The translations under genes were made by a program, and so were the position numbers. A stretch of 64,000 nt of DNA from Albidovulum sediminicola (lineage in GTDB: Bacteria > Pseudomonadota > Alphaproteobacteria > Rhodobacterales > Rhodobacteraceae), in NCBI RefSeq assembly GCF_025751575.1, contig NZ_JAOWLA010000002.1:1-64000 (forward strand). The letters run 5' to 3'. The notes below the pieces were generated by a model. That model saw nothing but the letters and a program-made list of their open reading frames with translations, had not been told where the DNA came from and searched no databases. Positions 43,008-51,684 of this stretch are shown piece after piece. Positions within the stretch are counted from its first letter, which is position 1, and each line of letters opens with the position of its first letter.

Positions 43008-44051
43008 ATGCGAAAGACGCGACTTGGTGCCGACGGGCCGGAGGTTTCGGTCCTGTGCCTCGGAACGATGACCTGGGGAAACCAGACGCCCGAGGACGAA
43101 GCCCACGCCCAGATCGACCGCGCGGGCGAACGCGGCGTGAACTTCATGGACACGGCCGAGATGTATCCGGTGAACCCGGTCCGCCGCGAGACGGTCGGCC
43201 GGACAGAGGAGGTGATCGGCAACTGGATCGCGCGGGGCGGTCGGCGCGACGACTGGGTGATCGCAACCAAGATCGCGGGCGAGGGCGGCGCCGCCCGCGA
43301 GGCGGGCGAAATCATCGACGGCCCCACGATCCGCAAGGCGCTGGAGGGTTCGCTGCGCCGTCTCAGGACCGATCACATCGATCTTTACCAGTTCCACTGG
43401 CCCAACCGGGGCAGCTATTTCTTCCGCAAGCACTGGACCTATGACCCCTCGGGGCAGGACCGCGCCGCCACGCTCGACAACATGGCCGAGTGCCTGGAGA
43501 CGGTCGGCGCACTGGTCCGCGAAGGCAAGATTGGCCACTGGGGGCTGTCGAACGAGACCGCCTGGGGCATGGCGCAATGGCTCAGGCTCGCCGATCAGGG
43601 GCTCGGGCCACGGCCGGTGTCGCTTCAGAACGAATACTCGCTGCTCTGTCGGCTGTATGACACCGACCTGGCGGAACTCGGCCATAACGAGGACGTGACC
43701 CTTCTGGCGTTTTCGCCGCTGGCGACGGGCCTGCTGACGGGCAAGTACGCAGGCGACGTGATCCCCGAGGGCTCGCGCCGGTCGCTCAACCCCGAGCTTG
43801 GCGGGCGCATCACGCCCCGCGTCTGGGGCGCGGTCGCGGCTTATCTGAAGATCGCGGGCGAGGCCGGTCTCGACCCCGCGCAGCTGGCCATCGCCTGGAC
43901 GCTGACGCGGCCTTTCCCGGTCGTGCCCATCTTTGGCGCAACGACCCTCCCGCAGCTTGAGATCGCGCTGGGCGCCGCCGACATCGCGCTGCGCGAGGAC
44001 GTGATGGACGCCATCTCCGCCGCGCATCGGGCGCATCCGCTGCCCTACTGA
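43008..44051 (+). CDS. Aldo/keto reductase, Tas type
   Basis: 347 residues with the AKR barrel signatures: L-C-L-G-T-M-T-W-G-N-Q, the catalytic Asp and Tyr in F-M-D-T-A-E-M-Y, Lys in I-A-T-K-I-A-G, His in Y-Q-F-H-W-P-N-R-G, and a C-terminal cofactor site (P-I-F-G-A-T-T). The long loop after TAEMY (PVNPVRRETVGRTEEVIGNW) is typical of the Tas/YghZ branch. NADPH-dependent carbonyl reductase with unknown physiological substrate. Its end overlaps the convergent AraC-type gene by 7 bp. Confidence 0.9.
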   Translation: MRKTRLGADGPEVSVLCLGTMTWGNQTPEDEAHAQIDRAGERGVNFMDTAEMYPVNPVRRETVGRTEEVIGNWIARGGRRDDWVIATKIAGEGGAAREAGEIIDGPTIRKALEGSLRRLRTDHIDLYQFHWPNRGSYFFRKHWTYDPSGQDRAATLDNMAECLETVGALVREGKIGHWGLSNETAWGMAQWLRLADQGLGPRPVSLQNEYSLLCRLYDTDLAELGHNEDVTLLAFSPLATGLLTGKYAGDVIPEGSRRSLNPELGGRITPRVWGAVAAYLKIAGEAGLDPAQLAIAWTLTRPFPVVPIFGATTLPQLEIALGAADIALREDVMDAISAAHRAHPLPY

Positions 44052-45022
44052 GCGCCCCCGGCGCGGAGCGTCGTGGCACTCGCGCCGAACCGGGCCCGGA
44101 AGGCGCGCGCGAAGGACGCCTGGCCGGAAAACCCGGTCCTGAGCGCGATTTCCTGAAACGGAAGGCGGGTGTCGGCGACCATCCGCCGCGCCTCCTCCAG
44201 CCGCAGGTCGAGGAAGAAGCGCCCGGGCGAGGTTCCCAGACGCGCGCGGAACAGCATTTCCATCCGCCGGGCGGAAAGGCCGATCCGGCGCGCGATCTCG
44301 GCAACGGGGGGCGGGTCCTCGATTGCAGCCTCCATCAGCGCGACGGCACGGCCCAGGGCGGGATCAACGCGGGCGATCCGGGCGGCCGACATCGTGCGTT
44401 GGGGGGCGGCCGCGGTGTGAACGGGTTCGTACAGCAGCGTTCCCGCAACGGTCAGCGCCAGTTCGGCACCCTGTCGCGCGCGGATCAGGTCCAGCATCAG
44501 CTCAAGGCTGGGCGCGGCGCCCCCCGTCGTGATGCGGTCGCGCGAGATCACATACCGGTCGCGGCGCACATCGATGGCGGGAAAGGCGTCGGCGAAGGCC
44601 TCCAGGTCCTCCCAGTGGACCGTTGCGCGCGCACCATCGAGCAGCCCCGCGCGGGCGAAGAACCAGGCGCCGCCATCGACCGCCGCCATCGCCCGGACCC
44701 GTGGGGCGATCCGACGTAACGCGGTTAGAAGCGCGGGCGTGGCCTGTTCGGCCAATCGGAAGCTTGCCACCAAGACCAGCAGGTCACAGTCCGGACGCTC
44801 CGGCAAGGCGGCGGTCGGCACCTCCATTCCGGCGGTCAGGCGGATCTGGCCGCCCCGCACCGAGTAGTAGCGCCAGCTATAAAGGGTGCGCCCCGACCGC
44901 CGGTTCGCCACCCGCATGGGATCGACAACCGAGGCGAGGCCAAGCGCGTTCGTCTCCTCCATCAGCAGGATGCCGACCGAAAGCGGGCCGGGTTCCGGGG
45001 CAAAGATCGTTGCGTGTTTCAT
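44045..45022 (-). CDS. GlxA-type AraC-family regulator
   Basis: 325 residues from the ATG at 45022; the upstream extension is antisense to the lipoprotein gene. An N-terminal DJ-1/PfpI-like (class I glutamine amidotransferase-like) domain (about 12-195) is followed by an AraC helix-turn-helix region (about 215-320, PPPVAEIARRIGLSARRMEM and F-Q-E-I-A-L-R-T-G-F-S-G-Q-A-S-F). This architecture includes regulators of glycine-betaine, carnitine and choline catabolism (GbdR, CdhR). Residue P-L-S-V-G-I-L-L-M-E-E-T-N-A-L-G is typical of that branch. The target is unknown; a betaine-type methyltransferase homologue is 10 kb away. Confidence 0.85.
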   Translation of the reverse strand: MKHATIFAPEPGPLSVGILLMEETNALGLASVVDPMRVANRRSGRTLYSWRYYSVRGGQIRLTAGMEVPTAALPERPDCDLLVLVASFRLAEQATPALLTALRRIAPRVRAMAAVDGGAWFFARAGLLDGARATVHWEDLEAFADAFPAIDVRRDRYVISRDRITTGGAAPSLELMLDLIRARQGAELALTVAGTLLYEPVHTAAAPQRTMSAARIARVDPALGRAVALMEAAIEDPPPVAEIARRIGLSARRMEMLFRARLGTSPGRFFLDLRLEEARRMVADTRLPFQEIALRTGFSGQASFARAFRARFGASATTLRAGGAQ

Positions 45023-45127
45023 CAAGCGATTTCGTATTGTGCAAATGCGCTGCCGCGCAAGCCCCCCCTTGCGCTTTTTCCCCCGGCGTGAAGAGACTGC
45101 GCCGATGCGGCGGAAGGGGGAGCGGCC

Positions 45128-45649
45128 ATGCGGATAACCGGACGACGGGGGCTGGCGGCGCTTCTTGGCTTGGCCGTTCTGGCCGGTTGTGATGGCGGCG
45201 CGCGGCCCCTGCGCGACCCCGACGTGATGATCGCCTCGCTGGCGCTGTTCGATCCCGCCCGGATGGCGGGCACCTGGCACCTCGCGGCCGCCTTCGGGGG
45301 CGAGGCTGCCTGCGGCCCGTTGGCCGAGGCCTGGACCCCACGGACAGGCGGCGCGCTGGCGGTGACGGGGCAGGGCTGCCGCAATGGCGCGCCCGTGGCG
45401 CTCGATACCGTCGCGATGCCCTCGGGGCCGGGCCGGTTCAGCCGGCGCGGGCCTGCGGGGGTGGAATCGCTCTGGCTGCTTTGGGTCGATGGCGGGGACC
45501 GGGTCGCGGTGATCGGAACGCCCGACGGCCGTTTCGGCCGCATCCTGTCGCGTGATCCCGGCCCGCGCGGTGACCTGATGCAGGCCGCGCGCGATGTGCT
45601 GGCCTTCAACGGCTATGACCTGTCGCGCCTGGTTCGGACGACGCCGTAA
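45128..45649 (+). CDS. Lipocalin-like lipoprotein
   Basis: 173 residues with a lipoprotein signal ending L18-A-G-C21, so the mature N-terminal Cys would be lipidated. The lipocalin G-x-W motif appears as R-M-A-G-T-W-H-L-A-A, and the rest reads as short beta strands ending with a helix (GDLMQAARDVLAFNGYDLSRL), matching the Blc lipocalin pattern. Probably binds or carries hydrophobic ligands at the envelope. Its 3' end overlaps the convergent XRE gene by 44 bp. Confidence 0.7.
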   Translation: MRITGRRGLAALLGLAVLAGCDGGARPLRDPDVMIASLALFDPARMAGTWHLAAAFGGEAACGPLAEAWTPRTGGALAVTGQGCRNGAPVALDTVAMPSGPGRFSRRGPAGVESLWLLWVDGGDRVAVIGTPDGRFGRILSRDPGPRGDLMQAARDVLAFNGYDLSRLVRTTP

Positions 45650-46502
45650 CGATCGCGCGTAATTCCTTTAGGCACCCCGGAAATTCCCGCGCGCCCGTGT
45701 CGGCCTCGCGCACCAGCCAGTCGAAGTGCTGAGAGATCGCGGCAACCCGTTGGCTGTCGCGGAAGGCGACGTAGTGGCGGCCAAGGTAAATCACCGCCAG
45801 CAGCGGGCCGAAGACCGTGACCGGGGCCGAGAACACCCGCCGGGCGTCGAAGACGTAGATCCGCAGCCGGGGGTAAAGCTGATCGTAAAGCTGCGCGAGC
45901 CGGTCGATCTGTTCCAGCCGGATCGCGGCGGGAAGGCCGCTGTAGTAGCCCTCCGCCCGCGCAAAGGCGAAAAGCTCGTGCCGGGGCAGGGCGATTTCAT
46001 AGTCGGACTGGGCCGAACGCATCCAGCCCAGTCGATCCTCGCTCGCGCCGATGGCCTGTTCGGCACTGCGGCCAAGCTGGGGTTCGTATTCCCAGCGCAG
46101 CATCTCGCGCGTCTTGAGCATGTCGGGCAGCGTCGCGGGCACATGGCGGACCTTGAAGCCCGCCGCCTCTTGGTGCCAGGCAAAGATCGCCTCGTCGATC
46201 AGGGCGCGCGGCGCCTCCGTCAGGGTCAGCGAGGTCGCGAGCAGGTTCGCCAGCGGTTCCGGCCGGTCACTCAATCCCAGCAGCCAGTCCGCCGAAATCG
46301 CCAGGGCGCGCGCGCATTCCGCCACGACCTGCGCATTGGGAAGCCGCGCGCCCTCACCGCCCAGAAGCTGGGAAATGGTCGAGCGATCGACCCCCACCTT
46401 GCGCGCCAGACCGCTTTGGCTCTCGCCCTTGTCGGCCATCGCCTGCGCCAGACGTTCGCGAAACAGGCCGGCGCGGTCCCGCTTGTCTACTTTATTCCTC
46501 AT
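45606..46502 (-). CDS. XRE-family transcriptional regulator
   Basis: 298 residues. N-terminal HTH_3 domain (about 13-68: R-E-R-L-A-Q-A-M-A-D-K-G-E-S-Q-S, A-R-K-V-G-V-D-R-S-T-I-S-Q-L-L). The C-terminal 220 residues are a sensor-like domain without a recognised family, containing F-S-A-P-V-T-V-F-G-P-L-L-A-V-I-Y-L-G. It is divergent from the DUF2061/desaturase operon, and an 18-bp palindrome begins 16 bp upstream of its start, suggesting autoregulation and control of that operon. Confidence 0.85.
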   Translation of the reverse strand: MRNKVDKRDRAGLFRERLAQAMADKGESQSGLARKVGVDRSTISQLLGGEGARLPNAQVVAECARALAISADWLLGLSDRPEPLANLLATSLTLTEAPRALIDEAIFAWHQEAAGFKVRHVPATLPDMLKTREMLRWEYEPQLGRSAEQAIGASEDRLGWMRSAQSDYEIALPRHELFAFARAEGYYSGLPAAIRLEQIDRLAQLYDQLYPRLRIYVFDARRVFSAPVTVFGPLLAVIYLGRHYVAFRDSQRVAAISQHFDWLVREADTGAREFPGCLKELRAIVTASSEPGATGHSR

Positions 46503-46517
46503 GTCGTTAATAAAATC

Positions 46518-46535
46518 ACATTTGATGACAAATGT
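46518..46535. promoter_or_regulatory. Palindromic operator, XRE / DUF2061-desaturase intergenic region
   Basis: ACATTTG-ATGA-CAAATGT, a perfect 7-4-7 inverted repeat in an AT-rich stretch that stands out from the GC-rich surroundings. GTTAAT hexamers flank it on both sides. It lies between the divergent XRE regulator and the DUF2061/desaturase operon, where the XRE protein most plausibly binds. Confidence 0.6.
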
Positions 46536-46601
46536 TAATCATTTTCAGAATACGAAAAATCGCGCCTTCCGCTTAGCACAGGGGAAAAGAAGGACGGTGG
46601 A

Positions 46602-46829
46602 ATGGAAACCCGAAGACGCACCCTGACGAAGGCAATCCTCTGGAATCTCATAGGTCTTGCCTCAATGGCCTTGGTGGGGTTGGCGATGACCGGCTCGATC
46701 GCGGTCGGGGGCGCGCTGGCGGCGATCAACACCGCGATCGGCTTCGTGTCCTATGTGCTGTACGAGCGTTGCTGGGCGCGGGTGTCCTGGGGGCGGACGG
46801 TCGGCCAAGGGGGTGTCCGCCATGGCTGA
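46602..46829 (+). CDS. DUF2061 membrane protein
   Basis: 75 residues. R-T-L-T-K-A-I-L-W-N-L-I-G start and the G-G-A-L-A-A-I-N-T-A-I-G-F-V-S-Y-V-L-Y-E-R motif define DUF2061, a two-helix inner-membrane protein of unknown function. An AAGGACGG ribosome site precedes it. Its stop overlaps the desaturase start by 8 bases, so the two are co-translated and probably act together in the membrane. Confidence 0.85.
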   Translation: METRRRTLTKAILWNLIGLASMALVGLAMTGSIAVGGALAAINTAIGFVSYVLYERCWARVSWGRTVGQGGVRHG

Positions 46830-47718
46830 GCGCAATCGCGAGGTCGAATGGCCGACGCTTGCGCTGATCGGCGCGGTGTATCTGTCCTGGGGCCTGGCCA
46901 CGACCGTCCTCGCGGATCTGTGGATGCCGCTTGCCTTTGCGGTGCTGGTGCTGTCGCTCGTGCTGCATTCCTCGCTTCAGCATGAGGTTCTGCACGGCCA
47001 CCCGTTCCGGAGCCGCCTGCTGAACGAGGCGCTGATGTTCCTGCCGCTCGGCCTCGCCTATCCCTATGGCCGGTTCCGCGACCTGCACCTGGAACATCAC
47101 CGGGACGAGCGGCTGACCGACCCCTATGACGATCCGGAGTCGAACTTCCTCGATCCTGCGGTCTGGGCCGCGCTGCCGCGCTGGCGCCAGCGGCTCTTGC
47201 GCATCAACAACACGCTGGCGGGGCGGATGCTGGTCGGACCGGCGATGGGCGTCTTGAGCTTTATCGGGAGCGACATGCGCGCGATCCTTGCGGGCGACAG
47301 GGCCATCGCACGCGACTGGGCGCTGCACGTCGCAGGGCTTGTCCTTGTGGCGCTCTGGCTCGGGTACACAGGGTTTCCCTGGGCGATCTACCTGCCGGCG
47401 GCCTATGCGGGCCTCGCCATCCTGAAGATCCGTACCTTTCTGGAACATCGCGCCCACGAACTGGCGCGCGGGCGCAGCGTGATTGTGGAGCGGGGCGGCC
47501 TTCTTCCCTTCCTCTTCCTCAACAACAACCTCCACTGCGTCCACCACACCCGGCCGAACGTCGCCTGGTATCGGCTGCCGCAACTTTTCCGTGAGGGCCG
47601 TGAGGCCTACCTGAAGCGCAACGACAGTTACTACTACGCCTCCTACGCCCAGATCTTCCGGAGCCATCTCCTCAAGGCCAAGGACCCGGTTCCGCATCCG
47701 ATGATGCGGCAGAAGTGA
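46822..47718 (+). CDS. Membrane fatty acid desaturase-family protein
   Basis: 298 residues from the ATG at 46822. Three His boxes of the di-iron family are present: H54-E-V-L-H58-G-H60, H89-L-E-H92-H93 and, near residue 257, H-C-V-H-H, with four hydrophobic helices. It may desaturate or hydroxylate acyl chains, or act on a beta-carotene-like or alkane substrate; the short length leaves this open. Expressed with DUF2061 and likely controlled by the divergent XRE protein. Confidence 0.8.
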   Translation: MAERNREVEWPTLALIGAVYLSWGLATTVLADLWMPLAFAVLVLSLVLHSSLQHEVLHGHPFRSRLLNEALMFLPLGLAYPYGRFRDLHLEHHRDERLTDPYDDPESNFLDPAVWAALPRWRQRLLRINNTLAGRMLVGPAMGVLSFIGSDMRAILAGDRAIARDWALHVAGLVLVALWLGYTGFPWAIYLPAAYAGLAILKIRTFLEHRAHELARGRSVIVERGGLLPFLFLNNNLHCVHHTRPNVAWYRLPQLFREGREAYLKRNDSYYYASYAQIFRSHLLKAKDPVPHPMMRQK

Positions 47719-47770
47719 TCTTCCCCCCGTCCGCGCCGCGTGACAGAAAGCGCGGCGTGGAGGACGCGGA

Positions 47771-48664
47771 ATGGAGACTTGGGTATTTTTCACCCTCGCG
47801 GCGGCGGCGATGCAGACGCTGCGCTTCGTGTTGCAGAAGCTGCTGCGCGGCGCGGGCCTGTCGACTGGCGGGGCAACCTTCGCCCGGTTCCTGTTCGCAG
47901 CCCCCATTGCCTGCGCGATCGCGGCCGCGACCCTTGCCGCGACGGACCAGGCGTTGCCGCTGCCCTCGGCGCGGTTCTGGGGGTTCGTCCTGCTGGGCGG
48001 GGCGGCGCAGATCGTCGCGACCTTCCTGACGGTCGCGCTTTTCGCGCTGCGGAACTTCGCCGTCGGCGTCGCCTTCACCAAGACGGAAACGGTTCAGGTG
48101 GCGCTGTTTTCGGCGGTGGTGCTGGGTGAGCCCGTCAGCGCCTTCGGCTGGGGCGCGATCGGCGTCGGGCTGGTCGGGGTGCTGTTCCTGTCGCGCAACC
48201 CTGAGGCGGGCGCGCGCTTCTTCGGCCGGCCTGCGCTTTACGGGATCCTGGCGGGCGGGCTCTTCGGGATCTCGGCCGTTGGCTACCGGGGCGCGACGTT
48301 GGAGTTGCTGCCACTCGGGTTCTTCCCCCGCGCGATCCTGGCGCTTGCCGCGGCGACGGTGGCGCAAAGCGTCGCGATGTCGGCCTGGCTGGCCTGGCGC
48401 GAGCCGGGCGAACTGGGGCGGGTGCTGGCGCGCTGGCGGCGCACCGCGCTGGTGGGCTTGACGGGGGTTCTGGGATCGCTGGGCTGGTTCGCGGCCTTCT
48501 CCCTCCAGAACGCGGCCTATGTCCGCGCGGTCGGTCAGGTGGAGATCGTGTTCACGCTTCTGGCCTCCGCGTTCTTTTTCCGCGAAAGGTTGCGGCTGCG
48601 CGAAGCCTTGGGCATCGCGCTGGTCGTGGGGTCGCTGATGCTGATCGTCTTCGCGCTCGGTTAG
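47771..48664 (+). CDS. EamA/DMT-family transporter
   Basis: 297 residues with about ten hydrophobic helices arranged as two EamA repeats. F-A-V-G-V-A-F-T-K-T-E-T-V-Q-V-A-L-F and V-L-G-E-P-V-S in the first half mirror Y-V-R-A-V-G-Q-V-E-I-V-F-T-L-L-A-S and F-F-R-E-R-L in the second. Inner-membrane exporter of small metabolites, substrate unknown. It ends 4 bp into the convergent NUDIX gene. Confidence 0.8.
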   Translation: METWVFFTLAAAAMQTLRFVLQKLLRGAGLSTGGATFARFLFAAPIACAIAAATLAATDQALPLPSARFWGFVLLGGAAQIVATFLTVALFALRNFAVGVAFTKTETVQVALFSAVVLGEPVSAFGWGAIGVGLVGVLFLSRNPEAGARFFGRPALYGILAGGLFGISAVGYRGATLELLPLGFFPRAILALAAATVAQSVAMSAWLAWREPGELGRVLARWRRTALVGLTGVLGSLGWFAAFSLQNAAYVRAVGQVEIVFTLLASAFFFRERLRLREALGIALVVGSLMLIVFALG

Positions 48665-49359
48665 CCGAGGCCAAGGCGCCGGAACATCGGACGCTCGCCC
48701 GAGTTGTCAAAGAACGGAACGCTTTGCGAACGTCCCCCGCGCGCCAGAAGCGCGCCCACCTCGGCCAGCACGACCTCGGTGATGAAAGGAAGGTTCAGCC
48801 GCCGTGCCTCCGCGATGGGGACCCAGTGCAGGTGCGAAAGCTCGTCTGAGGCCTGCGAGAAATCGTCCGGGTCGCCCGCGACATCGTCGGCACGGGCCAG
48901 AAAGAAGCGCGCATCGAAGCGCCGGGGGCGGCCGGGCGGGGTGATGGCACGGAAGACGAAGGAGAACGGCGCGGCATCGGGCAGGCGCCCGGTCGCGGCG
49001 AAGCCCGCCCAGTCGTCCGGCACCGCACCGGGCCAGGCGCCGGGGGCGCCGATCACGAGGCCGGTCTCCTCCCACAGTTCGCGGACTGCGCAGGCGGCAA
49101 GCGCTCCGCCCAGGCCGGGTGCCGAACGTTCGTCGAGCCGCGCGAGGCAGGGGGCGGGCAGCGGCCGCGCGAGCGGCACGCCCGCGTCGCCCGCGTCAAG
49201 GGCACCACCTGGAAAGACGTATTTCGACGGCATGAAGGCCGCGCCGGCGCCGCGTTGCCCCATCAGGACCGACGGCCCCTCGGCCCCGTCGCGCCACAGG
49301 ATCACCGTGGCGGCGTTGCGGACCGCGCTCTTGTCGATGGCGGGTTTGCCCTCAGCCAT
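48661..49359 (-). CDS. NUDIX hydrolase
   Basis: 232 residues from the ATG at 49359, overlapping the DUF983 stop by 8 bases. The Nudix core reads G-G-A-L-A-A-C-A-V-R-E-L-W-E-E-T-G-L-V, with the R-E-x-x-E-E catalytic segment intact. An insert of about 30 residues (APCLARLDERSAPGLGGALA) separates the preceding F-P-G-G strand from the box, as in CoA-pyrophosphatase and NUDT7/19-like proteins. It hydrolyses a nucleoside diphosphate linked to another moiety. Confidence 0.8.
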   Translation of the reverse strand: MAEGKPAIDKSAVRNAATVILWRDGAEGPSVLMGQRGAGAAFMPSKYVFPGGALDAGDAGVPLARPLPAPCLARLDERSAPGLGGALAACAVRELWEETGLVIGAPGAWPGAVPDDWAGFAATGRLPDAAPFSFVFRAITPPGRPRRFDARFFLARADDVAGDPDDFSQASDELSHLHWVPIAEARRLNLPFITEVVLAEVGALLARGGRSQSVPFFDNSGERPMFRRLGLG

Positions 49360-49741
49360 TGGCGGCAAGGCCGAAACCGTGCATGCGCTTGGCCCACTGG
49401 ATCGCGACAAGCACGCCCTTGAGCCGTGGCAGCAGATAGAGCGACAGCGTCACGCAGCCGACCGAAAAGACGGTGGTCAGAATCCAGGGGTCGGGCTGGA
49501 ACTTCACGAAGGCCCACATCAGCATCGGCGCCATGAGATGGCCGACGATCAGGATCGTCAGGTAGGCGGGGCCATCGTCGGCGCGGTGGTGATGAAGTTC
49601 CTCGCCGCAGACGGGGCAATTGTCGCGCACCTTCAGGTAGCCCGAAAGCATCGGACCCGACCCGCAGGACGGGCAGCGGCGGCGCCATCCGCGCAGCATG
49701 GCATTCTTCATCGGGCGGTCGGTTTCCTGGGGATCGTTCAT
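49352..49741 (-). CDS. DUF983 membrane protein
   Basis: 129 residues. An N-terminal zinc-ribbon-like part (R-C-P-S-C-G-S-G-P-M-L and C-P-V-C-G-E-E-L-H) is followed by two transmembrane helices (TILIVGHLMAPMLMWAFVKF and VFSVGCVTLSLYLLP), the DUF983 layout. Function unknown. Leads a two-gene operon with the NUDIX hydrolase. Confidence 0.85.
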   Translation of the reverse strand: MNDPQETDRPMKNAMLRGWRRRCPSCGSGPMLSGYLKVRDNCPVCGEELHHHRADDGPAYLTILIVGHLMAPMLMWAFVKFQPDPWILTTVFSVGCVTLSLYLLPRLKGVLVAIQWAKRMHGFGLAANG

Positions 49742-49925
49742 GTCGTCTCATGTCCTGTCGCGCGGCCTCATGTAGCATTTGCGGCCCGAATTTGGAAGCG
49801 CGGTACCGGCGCGATGGGCCGTTGCGATGGAATGTCGCGGCGGCGGGCGACGGAAACCCCGCCCTGCGCCGTTAGATGACATGAAGGCGCCGGAAGCGCC
49901 GATGCGTCAAACACAGGAGATGACG

Positions 49926-50636
49926 ATGAAAACGAAGACAATTCTGGCGGCCTTGACCCTAGGCACTGCGGTCCTGTCGGCCGGCTTGGTCGGGGCGGAC
50001 ACGCCGGGCATGGGGCGCGGCATGGGCCAGGGGATGGGCCAGGGAATGGGTATGGGGCAAGGTTTTGGAATGGGGCCGGGCGGCATGATGCCTGACTTCG
50101 CCACCCTCGACGCCGACGGCGACGGCAAGGTCACGGAGGCTGAGCTCCTCGCCTTCCGGCAGGCCCATGTCGCGGGCGTGGATGCCGATGGCGACGGCAA
50201 GATCACTGCGGACGAACTGGCCGCCCACATGTCTGCTCGCATGGCCGAGCGGATCGAGGAGATGGCAAAAGCCCGCGTGGCGGCCCAGGACGCCGACGGC
50301 GACGGCGCGCTCAGCGCAGAGGAGCTTCTGGCCCCCCCGATGCCTTCACGTCTGTTCCAGCGGGCCGATGCCGATGGTGACGGCGCGGTAAGCCAGGAAG
50401 AGTTCGATGCCGCCCGCGGGCGGATGGCCGAAATGCGCGAGGGCCGCAGCGGGCGTTGGGGCCACGGCCACGACGGTCACGGCATGATGGGGCACGGCAT
50501 GATGGGACATGGCATGATGGGTCGCGGCGGCATGATGGGCTGGGATGGCGACGACTGGGGTGGCCATGGATGGGGTGGTCGCGATGGCGACGGCTGGGGC
50601 TGGTTCGGCTGGGGCCGCCCCGGTATGGATGAATAA
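49926..50636 (+). CDS. Exported EF-hand calcium-binding protein
   Basis: 236 residues from the ATG at 49926 (AGGAG six bases upstream), with a signal peptide of about 24 residues. After a Gly/Met-rich repeat (G-M-G-R-G-M-G-Q) come four EF-hand loops: D-A-D-G-D-G-K-V-T-E-A-E, D-A-D-G-D-G-K-I-T-A-D-E, D-A-D-G-D-G-A-L-S-A-E-E and D-A-D-G-D-G-A-V-S-Q-E-E. The C-terminal about 60 residues are His/Gly/Met/Trp-rich (H-G-M-M-G repeats), a likely transition-metal site. It heads a four-gene plus-strand run with an ECF sigma factor and a metal-sensor protein. Confidence 0.85.
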   Translation: MKTKTILAALTLGTAVLSAGLVGADTPGMGRGMGQGMGQGMGMGQGFGMGPGGMMPDFATLDADGDGKVTEAELLAFRQAHVAGVDADGDGKITADELAAHMSARMAERIEEMAKARVAAQDADGDGALSAEELLAPPMPSRLFQRADADGDGAVSQEEFDAARGRMAEMREGRSGRWGHGHDGHGMMGHGMMGHGMMGRGGMMGWDGDDWGGHGWGGRDGDGWGWFGWGRPGMDE

Positions 50637-50711
50637 GTCCGGCATCGTTTGGACCAGTTCGCGCACCGGGGCGACCGGTGCGCGCCATGAAGCGGAAGGC
50701 GGCGGGGCAGC

Positions 50712-51314
50712 GTGGGTTCGCTCGAAGACATCTCGGCACCGGCGGGAACCCGGGCGGGAGCCTCGGACGAGGATCTACTTCGTCTCTACGGCGCCGGCGA
50801 TCCGGCGGCCGCGCGCGGCCTGACCGAGCGCCTCGCGCCCTTGGCCTACCGGATCGGGATGCGGATGCTCGGCGATGCGGCGGAGGCCGAGGATATCGCA
50901 CAGGAGGCGATGCTAAGGCTCTGGCGTGCCGCGCCGGGCTGGCAGTCGGGCGGGGCCAAGGTCTCGACCTGGCTTTACCGGGTGGCGTCGAACCTGGCGA
51001 CGGACCGCTTGCGCCGCCGCCGCACGGCACCCCTGGACGACGCGCCGGAAGTTGCCGACGACCGGCCCGGCGCGCTGGCCGAACTGGTGGAGGCAGACCG
51101 GGCGGCGGCGCTCAACGCCGCGCTCCTGCGCCTGCCGGAGCGCCAGCGCCAGGCCGTCGTGCTGCGCCACCTGGAGGGCCTCGGCAACCCCGAGATTGCC
51201 GAGATCATGGAAATCGGGGTGGAAGCCGTCGAAAGCCTGACCGCGCGCGGGCGCCGGGCGCTCGCGGCGGCGCTGGCGGGGCGGCGCGAGGAATTGGGAT
51301 ACGAGGAGGGCTGA
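50712..51314 (+). CDS. ECF RNA polymerase sigma factor
   Basis: 200 residues from a GTG. Sigma-70 region 2 (about 35-100: E-D-I-A-Q-E-A-M-L-R-L-W-R-A, Y-R-V-A-S-N-L-A-T-D-R-L-R-R-R) and region 4 (about 130-185: L-P-E-R-Q-R-Q-A-V-V-L-R-H-L-E-G, E-I-A-E-I-M-E-I-G-V-E-A-V-E-S-L) are clear. It directs transcription of an envelope or metal-stress regulon. Followed one base later by a single-pass membrane protein that could be its anti-sigma factor. Confidence 0.9.
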   Translation: MGSLEDISAPAGTRAGASDEDLLRLYGAGDPAAARGLTERLAPLAYRIGMRMLGDAAEAEDIAQEAMLRLWRAAPGWQSGGAKVSTWLYRVASNLATDRLRRRRTAPLDDAPEVADDRPGALAELVEADRAAALNAALLRLPERQRQAVVLRHLEGLGNPEIAEIMEIGVEAVESLTARGRRALAAALAGRREELGYEEG

Positions 51315-51315
51315 G

Positions 51316-51684
51316 ATGGAAAAGGACAAGGATCTGGAGGCCTGTTTCGCCGCCGCGCGCACCCTGGCGCCGATGCCCGATCGCGCGCTTCTGGACCGCA
51401 TCGCGGCCGAGGGGCGGGCGCTGCAACCCTTGCCCCGCCCCGCGTCAGAGGCCAAGCACGCGCCCGCAGCCCAGCGCGGGTCCGGTCCCTGGCGCGCGAT
51501 CTTCGGCACGCTGGGGGGCTGGCCGGCCTTGGGCGGGCTGATGACGGCGGGCCTTGCGGGGCTCTGGCTCGGCCTGTCCGATACCGGCGGGGTTTCCGGC
51601 TATGTCTATGACAATTCAGGCGAAGGCTGGCTTTACGGGCCGGCGGACATCGTGTCCCTGACCGTTGCGGAGGAAGGCGTATGA
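51316..51684 (+). CDS. Single-pass membrane protein, candidate anti-sigma factor
   Basis: 122 residues: a soluble N-terminal part with M-E-K-D-K-D-L-E-A-C-F-A-A-A-R, one transmembrane helix (about 70-90) and a short external tail (G-Y-V-Y-D-N-S-G-E-G-W-L-Y). There is no zinc-binding H-x3-C-x2-C motif, so it is not a ZAS-type anti-sigma factor; the role is inferred from its place between the sigma factor and the metal sensor, overlapping the latter by 4 bases. Confidence 0.55.
   Translation: MEKDKDLEACFAAARTLAPMPDRALLDRIAAEGRALQPLPRPASEAKHAPAAQRGSGPWRAIFGTLGGWPALGGLMTAGLAGLWLGLSDTGGVSGYVYDNSGEGWLYGPADIVSLTVAEEGV

Noticed and set aside
42825-44036. N-terminal 404-residue extension of the large repeat protein
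   Set aside because: Lies entirely antisense to the aldo/keto reductase gene. The ATG at 42824 begins the Ser/Asp-rich true N-terminus.
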